Assembly: GCA_964632355.1 (NCBI GenBank)
Contig: CAZWBW010000108.1
Coordinates: forward strand, 1-8,654
Direction of reading: 5' to 3'
Origin: JALOAP01 sp964632355
GTDB taxonomy: Bacteria; Chloroflexota; Dehalococcoidia; Tepidiformales; Tepidiformaceae
Length of the DNA: 8,654 nt
Shown: in pieces, positions 5,591 to 8,654 of the stretch
Layout: each line of letters starts with the position of its first letter
Position numbering within the stretch: the first letter of the stretch is position 1
Made by a program: the position numbers and the translations under genes
Notes under the pieces: generated by a model
What the model was told of the DNA's origin: nothing
Database searches by the model: none
Seen by the model: only the letters and a program-made list of their open reading frames with translations

Positions 5591-5599
5591 TGGTACACT
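5591..5599 (+). promoter_or_regulatory. Possible extended -10 promoter for the tandem-domain gene
   Basis: TGGTACACT fits the extended -10 pattern TGnTAnnnT and lies just after the preceding stem-loop. A start near 5606 would give a leader of about 45 nt with a GGAG ribosome site. No good -35 is seen at 17 nt, which extended -10 promoters can tolerate. Confidence 0.4.
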
Positions 5600-5650
5600 A
5601 CCGGCGCGCCCAGGCGGCGAGATAACGCCGACATCGGGCCCGGAGTTGCG

Positions 5651-6304
5651 ATGTACCGTCGAGTCTTCAGTGGCATTATCGAACAGGGAAGAACAGCATC
5701 CTTCCTTGAGGCGATGCGGGAAGCCCGCGACCACCAGACAGACCGCGGTATTCGGGCACGAACCAGCATCTGGGGCGCCATGACCGGCCAGACCAACGGC
5801 GTCCTCATCGTTTCCGACTTCAACACCATGAACGACCTCGAGCGCTTCACCGAGATGGCGGCGCAGGATGCCAGCTTCGCCGTCGTTCGCCGGGCCGTTC
5901 GCAGCGAAATGGTGTTCGAAGCGTCGGACGTCTCCATCCACCGGCTCTCCTACCACTCCGAAGGGCTCTACTCGAGCGAGGACGCAACCGCTCCCCGGAA
6001 GTTCATGCGGCAGCTCAGCGGCGAAGTTCAGCCGGGCCGGCACCACCAGTTTGTGATGGCCATCTCCGAGGCGCTCGAGTACCAGAAGCAGCGCGGCATC
6101 GACGCGACCACGAGCGTGTGGTCGTCCGTTACAGGCCGCACCGCCGGCATTCTGCTCGTCGCTGAATTCGACTCCTTCGCTGAGCTCGAGCGGTTCGAAG
6201 AGCTCGTCCAGACCGACTCCGCCTTCGCCACCCTGCGAAGGAAGGCACGCGAGACGATGGTCTTCAAGACCAGCCACGTCGACCTCTACCGCAACCTCCT
6301 CTGA
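5651..6304 (+). CDS. Two-domain tandem-duplicated protein, ferredoxin-like/ABM-type fold, unknown function
   Basis: A 217-residue protein made of two copies of one domain, about residues 7-98 and 123-214. Landmarks recur at a constant offset of 116 residues: SG (7/123), RGI (32/148), W41/W157, TG (45/161), LERF (63/179), F76/F192, MVF (87/203), and about 40 of 92 aligned positions are identical without gaps. Each copy looks like a strand-helix-strand-strand-helix unit (for example TNGVLIVSDF in copy 1 and TAGILLVAEF in copy 2) as in dimeric alpha/beta barrel proteins of the ABM, NIPSNAP or stress-responsive type; two fused copies would form a pseudo-dimer. No catalytic motif, signal peptide or membrane segment is visible. 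The ATG at 5651 has GGAG 5 nt upstream. It stands alone between a stem-loop and the RmlD-like gene. The fold is inferred, not demonstrated. Confidence 0.85.
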   Translation: MYRRVFSGIIEQGRTASFLEAMREARDHQTDRGIRARTSIWGAMTGQTNGVLIVSDFNTMNDLERFTEMAAQDASFAVVRRAVRSEMVFEASDVSIHRLSYHSEGLYSSEDATAPRKFMRQLSGEVQPGRHHQFVMAISEALEYQKQRGIDATTSVWSSVTGRTAGILLVAEFDSFAELERFEELVQTDSAFATLRRKARETMVFKTSHVDLYRNLL

Positions 6305-6330
6305 CCCTCGCAGCGCGCCCCGCCCCGGCG

Positions 6331-6336
6331 TAGGAT
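6331..6336 (+). promoter_or_regulatory. -10-like TAGGAT placing a leaderless start at 6344
   Basis: TAGGAT is followed by 7 nt (GCGCGCC) and ATG at 6344, the same geometry as the TATAAT of the minus-strand 102-aa gene. The overlapping AGGA could alternatively act as a weak Shine-Dalgarno for 6344. Either reading favours 6344 over the in-frame ATG at 6335, which lies inside this motif. Confidence 0.4.
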
Positions 6337-6343
6337 GCGCGCC

Positions 6344-7195
6344 ATGAGGGTCCTGTTACTGGGTGCGAACGGTCAGCTTGGGTCCGACATCCGGCGGCTC
6401 TGGCGCGACCCCTCGGTCGAACTCGTCGCGGCGGCCCGCGCCGATGCCGACGTAACTGATGCGGCCGCCGTCTCGCGCCTCATCGAAGGTGCGAAACCGG
6501 ACGTCGTCATCAATACGACGGCATTCCACAACCTCCCCCTCTGCGAGGAAGACCCGGAAACCGCCTTCCGTGTGAACGCCGTCGGCGGCCGGAACGTCGC
6601 CAAAGCGGCGGCAGCTGTCGGCGCGGCGATGGTCCAACTCAGCACCGACTATGTGTTCGACGGCACGAAGCGCACGCCCTACCTCGAAGACGATGCCCGG
6701 CGCGCCGTGAACGTGTACGGCGCCGCCAAGATCGCCACCGAGGACATCGTCCGCCAGTCGAACCCCGAAACGCTTATCGTGCGCGTCTCCGGCCTGTACG
6801 GGCTCGCTGGATCGGCCGGGAAGGGCGGCAACTTCGTCGAGACCATGCTCCGCCTCGCGAACGAAGGGAAGCCCGTTCGCGTCGTCTCCGACCAGGTGAC
6901 TGCCCCCACGAACACCGCCGAGATTTCCGAGGCGCTGCTCCCCCTCGTGAAAGACGGCGCTCGCGGCGTCGTGCACCTGGCAGCCGCCGAGGGGTGTAGC
7001 TGGTACGAATTCGCCGCCGCCATCTTCGAGGCCTGCGGACTCACCCCCGACTTCGCACCGGTGACGACCGCCGAATTCGGCGCGCCGCTCGAACGCCCGA
7101 TGTACAGCGTGCTCGGCAGCACGCGAGCCCCGGCGCTTCGGCACTGGCGCGATGGCCTGCTTCGCTACCTGCGCGAAAAAGGCCACGCCTCGTAG
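6344..7195 (+). CDS. RmlD-like NAD(P)-dependent reductase (dTDP-4-dehydrorhamnose reductase family)
   Basis: A 283-residue extended short-chain dehydrogenase of the RmlD/RfbD family, which reduces dTDP-4-keto sugars in the last step of dTDP-rhamnose synthesis. The Rossmann nucleotide site GANGQLG is at 7-13, INTTAF follows the third strand, and the catalytic triad is visible as T101-D102-Y103 with STDYVFDG nearby and Y125-x3-K129 in VYGAAK. SGLYG and a C-terminal substrate-binding part follow, with family-normal length. No rmlA, rmlB or rmlC lies in the window, so the sugar substrate is not certain; the TAFHNLPLCEEDPE segment resembles stand-alone sugar-nucleotide reductases. The start at 6344 is chosen because it puts MRVLLLGANGQLG at the N-terminus, as in homologues, and because of the upstream TAGGAT; an in-frame ATG at 6335 would add three residues. 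Confidence 0.85.
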   Translation: MRVLLLGANGQLGSDIRRLWRDPSVELVAAARADADVTDAAAVSRLIEGAKPDVVINTTAFHNLPLCEEDPETAFRVNAVGGRNVAKAAAAVGAAMVQLSTDYVFDGTKRTPYLEDDARRAVNVYGAAKIATEDIVRQSNPETLIVRVSGLYGLAGSAGKGGNFVETMLRLANEGKPVRVVSDQVTAPTNTAEISEALLPLVKDGARGVVHLAAAEGCSWYEFAAAIFEACGLTPDFAPVTTAEFGAPLERPMYSVLGSTRAPALRHWRDGLLRYLREKGHAS

Positions 7196-7378
7196 CGAAT
7201 CTCCCCTGGCCGGCGCGTTATCAGACCTTCGCCCGATTCGCCCGGGTAGGCGCATCCGACGTGACTCCCGTCACAGATGGCGGCCGCGCGCCAGCGTTAG
7301 CTGGAACTACCGCGCGGGGCGCCCTCCTCTCCCCTGGAAACCGCCCGCGGCGCCCCGGCGCGGCCTATCGCACCGTTT
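7196..7378. other. Structured convergent intergenic region (no gene seen)
   Basis: The gap between the RmlD-like gene and nadC, which converge. It is dense in inverted repeats: GTGAC/GTCAC (7261-7265/7270-7274); CCGCGCG/CGCGCGG (7284-7290/7311-7317) enclosing CCAGC/GCTGG (7291-7295/7300-7304); and CGGGGCGCC/GGCGCCCCG (7315-7323/7349-7357), which competes with the previous stem. TCTCCCCTGG occurs twice as a direct repeat (7200-7209 and 7328-7337). No T-rich tract is seen on either strand, and no coding frame with a ribosome site. It probably serves as a two-way transcription end or an RNA-structured 3' region. I could match it to no known RNA family. Confidence 0.45.
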
Positions 7379-8263
7379 TCAGTGGGTGCCCCGTTCGCCC
7401 GCTCCCTGGAACTCCAGTTCCAGCGAAATGTCCAGCGCGGCCGCGCTGTGTGTCAGCGCGCCGATAGAAATCGCGTCGATCCCGGATTCGGCGGCCGCGC
7501 GCACCGTTTCGAGCGTGATGCCGCCGCTTGCTTCGACCTTCGCCCGGCCGGCTACCCGCCGTACGGCTTCGGCCATCTCCGCCGGCGGCATGTTGTCCAA
7601 CAGGATCCATTCCGGCTTGCCTTCGAGCGCCGCGTCGAGTTCGTCCAGGCTATCGACCTCTACCTCGACCGCGATGCCCGGCTTTCGCGCCCGGATGGCC
7701 GCGACGCCGTCCGCCAGCGAACGGCCCTCGCGCGCCAGTGCTTCGCGGTGGTTGTCCTTAATCATCGCCATCGCCGAGAGGTCGCGCCGGTGGTTCGTCC
7801 CGCCGCCACACCGCACCGCGTACTTCTCCAGGTCCCTGAGCCCCGGTGTGGTTTTTCGCGTGTCCAGGATTTGTGCGCGCGTCACGGCCACCGCTTCGAC
7901 GTACTGGCGGGTTATCGTTGCGGTCGCCGCAAGCCGCTGCACGAAGTTCAGTGCCACTCGTTCGCCCTGCAGCAACGCCCGCACCGGTCCTTCGGCGACC
8001 GCCAGCGTCTGGCCTGCCTCGAACTGCTCGCCTTCCGGCACGAGTTGTTCGAGCCGAACCCGTTCGTCGATCTGGCGGAACACCTCCGCCGCCACAGGGA
8101 AACCCGCCGCCACACCCGCCTGCCGCGCGACGAACCGCGCACGGCCCACCAGGTCTTCTCCCACCGTGGCGAGCGTCGTTGCGTCGTCGAACGCGCAATC
8201 CTCCTCCAGCGCGCGTCTGACGACCTCGCGAATGATCTCCTGTGGCGGGGGTTCAATCTGCAC
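7379..8263 (-). CDS. nadC: Nicotinate-nucleotide diphosphorylase (carboxylating)
   Basis: Quinolinate phosphoribosyltransferase, which makes nicotinate mononucleotide from quinolinate and PRPP in de novo NAD synthesis (cytosolic). The 294-residue product has the family blocks: DDATT near 26, GERVALNFVQRLA (100-112), DTRKTTPGLR (134-143), GGGTNHR (153-159), MIKDNH, EVEVDSLDELDAAL, WILLDNM, and VEASGGIT followed by ISIGALTHS. Length is normal (about 280-300). The start is taken as GTG at 8263, giving MQIEPPP and overlapping nadB by 11 nt; an in-frame ATG at 8434 would extend through most of the nadB 3' end with low-complexity sequence and is rejected. The gene is translationally coupled to nadB, the usual pairing for this pathway. 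Nothing is unusual in the active-site residues. Confidence 0.95.
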   Translation of the reverse strand: MQIEPPPQEIIREVVRRALEEDCAFDDATTLATVGEDLVGRARFVARQAGVAAGFPVAAEVFRQIDERVRLEQLVPEGEQFEAGQTLAVAEGPVRALLQGERVALNFVQRLAATATITRQYVEAVAVTRAQILDTRKTTPGLRDLEKYAVRCGGGTNHRRDLSAMAMIKDNHREALAREGRSLADGVAAIRARKPGIAVEVEVDSLDELDAALEGKPEWILLDNMPPAEMAEAVRRVAGRAKVEASGGITLETVRAAAESGIDAISIGALTHSAAALDISLELEFQGAGERGTH

Positions 8264-8654
8264 GGCGAAATACCTGCCTTCGTTTCCAGTGTTCGTCGTC
8301 CCGCTCCGGGAAGTCCCTTCGGTAGTGCGCTCCGCGGCTCTCCTCGCGAAGCAGCGCTGCCCGCAGCATGAGCCGCGCCAGCACCGACATCTGGCGGCGC
8401 TCGTACCCGGCGCGGTCGGTGGGTTCGGGGCCACGTGGCCAGCTCTCGGCTTCGCGCAGCGCCGACGCGAGCTCCTCGCCGGTCCGTTCGATCCCGGCGC
8501 ACGACCACATCAGTTGCTGGATGGTCTCGTGCGAAGGGGCATCCCCGCCGGGATCCCGGACCGGTACGGCCACGCCATCCGGTTCCGGCCAGTCGCTTCC
8601 GCGCGACAGGTCCTCGACCACGCGCTTCCCGAAAACAACCGTCTCCATTAGGGA
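8253..8654 (-). CDS. nadB: L-aspartate oxidase, C-terminal part (5' end outside window)
   Basis: The last 133 residues of L-aspartate oxidase, the FAD enzyme that oxidises aspartate to iminoaspartate at the start of de novo NAD synthesis. Recognisable family segments are SLMETVVFGKR at the window edge (the end of the FAD/fumarate-reductase-like fold), IQQLMWSCAGIERTGEEL in the helical C-terminal domain, and the conserved LRAALLREESRGAHYRRDFPERDD. The ATG at 8648 is internal, since the frame stays open to the window edge and homologues are about 500 residues or more. Its stop TGA (8253-8255) lies inside nadC, an 11-nt overlap. Confidence 0.94.
   Translation of the reverse strand, partial: SLMETVVFGKRVVEDLSRGSDWPEPDGVAVPVRDPGGDAPSHETIQQLMWSCAGIERTGEELASALREAESWPRGPEPTDRAGYERRQMSVLARLMLRAALLREESRGAHYRRDFPERDDEHWKRRQVFRRAD

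Noticed and set aside
3962..6277. Very long minus-strand open frame (about 770 codons) opposite the KamA-family and tandem-domain genes
   Set aside because: It lies antisense to two well-supported genes, spans their intergenic hairpin and promoter, has no domain motifs or ribosome site, and is explained by the strong G/C third-position bias of the sense strand.
7221..7310. tRNA-like or known small RNA in the convergent gap
   Set aside because: Stems are present but no T-loop, acceptor-arm pairing or recognised RNA family consensus could be found on either strand.
8264..8434. N-terminal extension of nadC to an ATG at 8434
   Set aside because: The extra 57 residues lie within the nadB 3' end, are Arg/Cys/Ser-rich and match no NadC N-terminus; the GTG at 8263 gives a normal-length protein.
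7152..8651. 499-codon plus-strand frame across the convergent gap, nadC and nadB
   Set aside because: Arg/Ser/Pro-rich, low-complexity translation opposite two clear NAD synthesis genes; a codon-bias shadow.
1..8654. CRISPR array, insertion sequence, phage or defence genes
   Set aside because: No regularly spaced repeats, terminal inverted repeats with a transposase, integrase, or nuclease/toxin motifs were seen; the large genes are metabolic.

Overview
The window is GC-rich, gene-dense bacterial chromosome with tight gene packing and strong G/C preference at third codon positions. It encodes core metabolism (shikimate pathway, queuosine-type tRNA modification, NAD synthesis) with no transposase, integrase, phage or CRISPR signal, so it reads as an ordinary chromosomal backbone with one unusual regulatory island. 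The combination of a shikimate kinase/3-dehydroquinate synthase fusion, a c-di-AMP riboswitch, a very small Cys/His 'CVHHW' protein and apparently leaderless genes suggests a Chloroflexota-like lineage. That assignment is an inference from gene character and has only moderate confidence.

Layout, left to right. Positions 2-3104 (+) hold an overlapping aroC (3' end) - aroKB - tgt operon in which successive genes overlap by 1 and 4 nt. A small alpha/beta protein of unknown function (3105-3413, -) meets tgt tail to tail with no spacer. Between this gene and the next cluster lies about 770 bp that looks empty but holds a clear ydaO/yuaA-type c-di-AMP riboswitch (3524-3633, +), its probable promoter and a likely translational expression platform. 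It also holds two small ORFs with strong Shine-Dalgarno sequences: a 58-aa Arg-rich candidate and a 61-aa zinc-ribbon-like protein. These lead into a 447-aa KamA-family radical SAM protein (4187-5530). A strong stem-loop closes this unit. Then come a 217-aa protein made of two diverged copies of one domain (5651-6304, +) and an RmlD-like NAD(P)-dependent reductase (6344-7195, +). After a structured convergent gap, nadC (7379-8263, -) and the 3' end of nadB (8253-8654, -) run inward from the right edge.

How the genes relate. AroC, AroK and AroB supply steps 7, 5 and 2 of chorismate synthesis. Tgt, cotranscribed by overlap, swaps a base in tRNA anticodons; its binding pocket has the eukaryote-like Val in place of the usual bacterial Cys, which hints at queuine rather than preQ1 use. 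NadB and NadC are the first and third enzymes of de novo NAD synthesis from aspartate. The most interesting part is the riboswitch island: c-di-AMP usually controls potassium, osmolyte and cell-wall genes, but here the first genes downstream are two microproteins and a KamA homologue that lacks the canonical PLP-lysine motif of lysine 2,3-aminomutases. No tRNA or rRNA gene was recognised.
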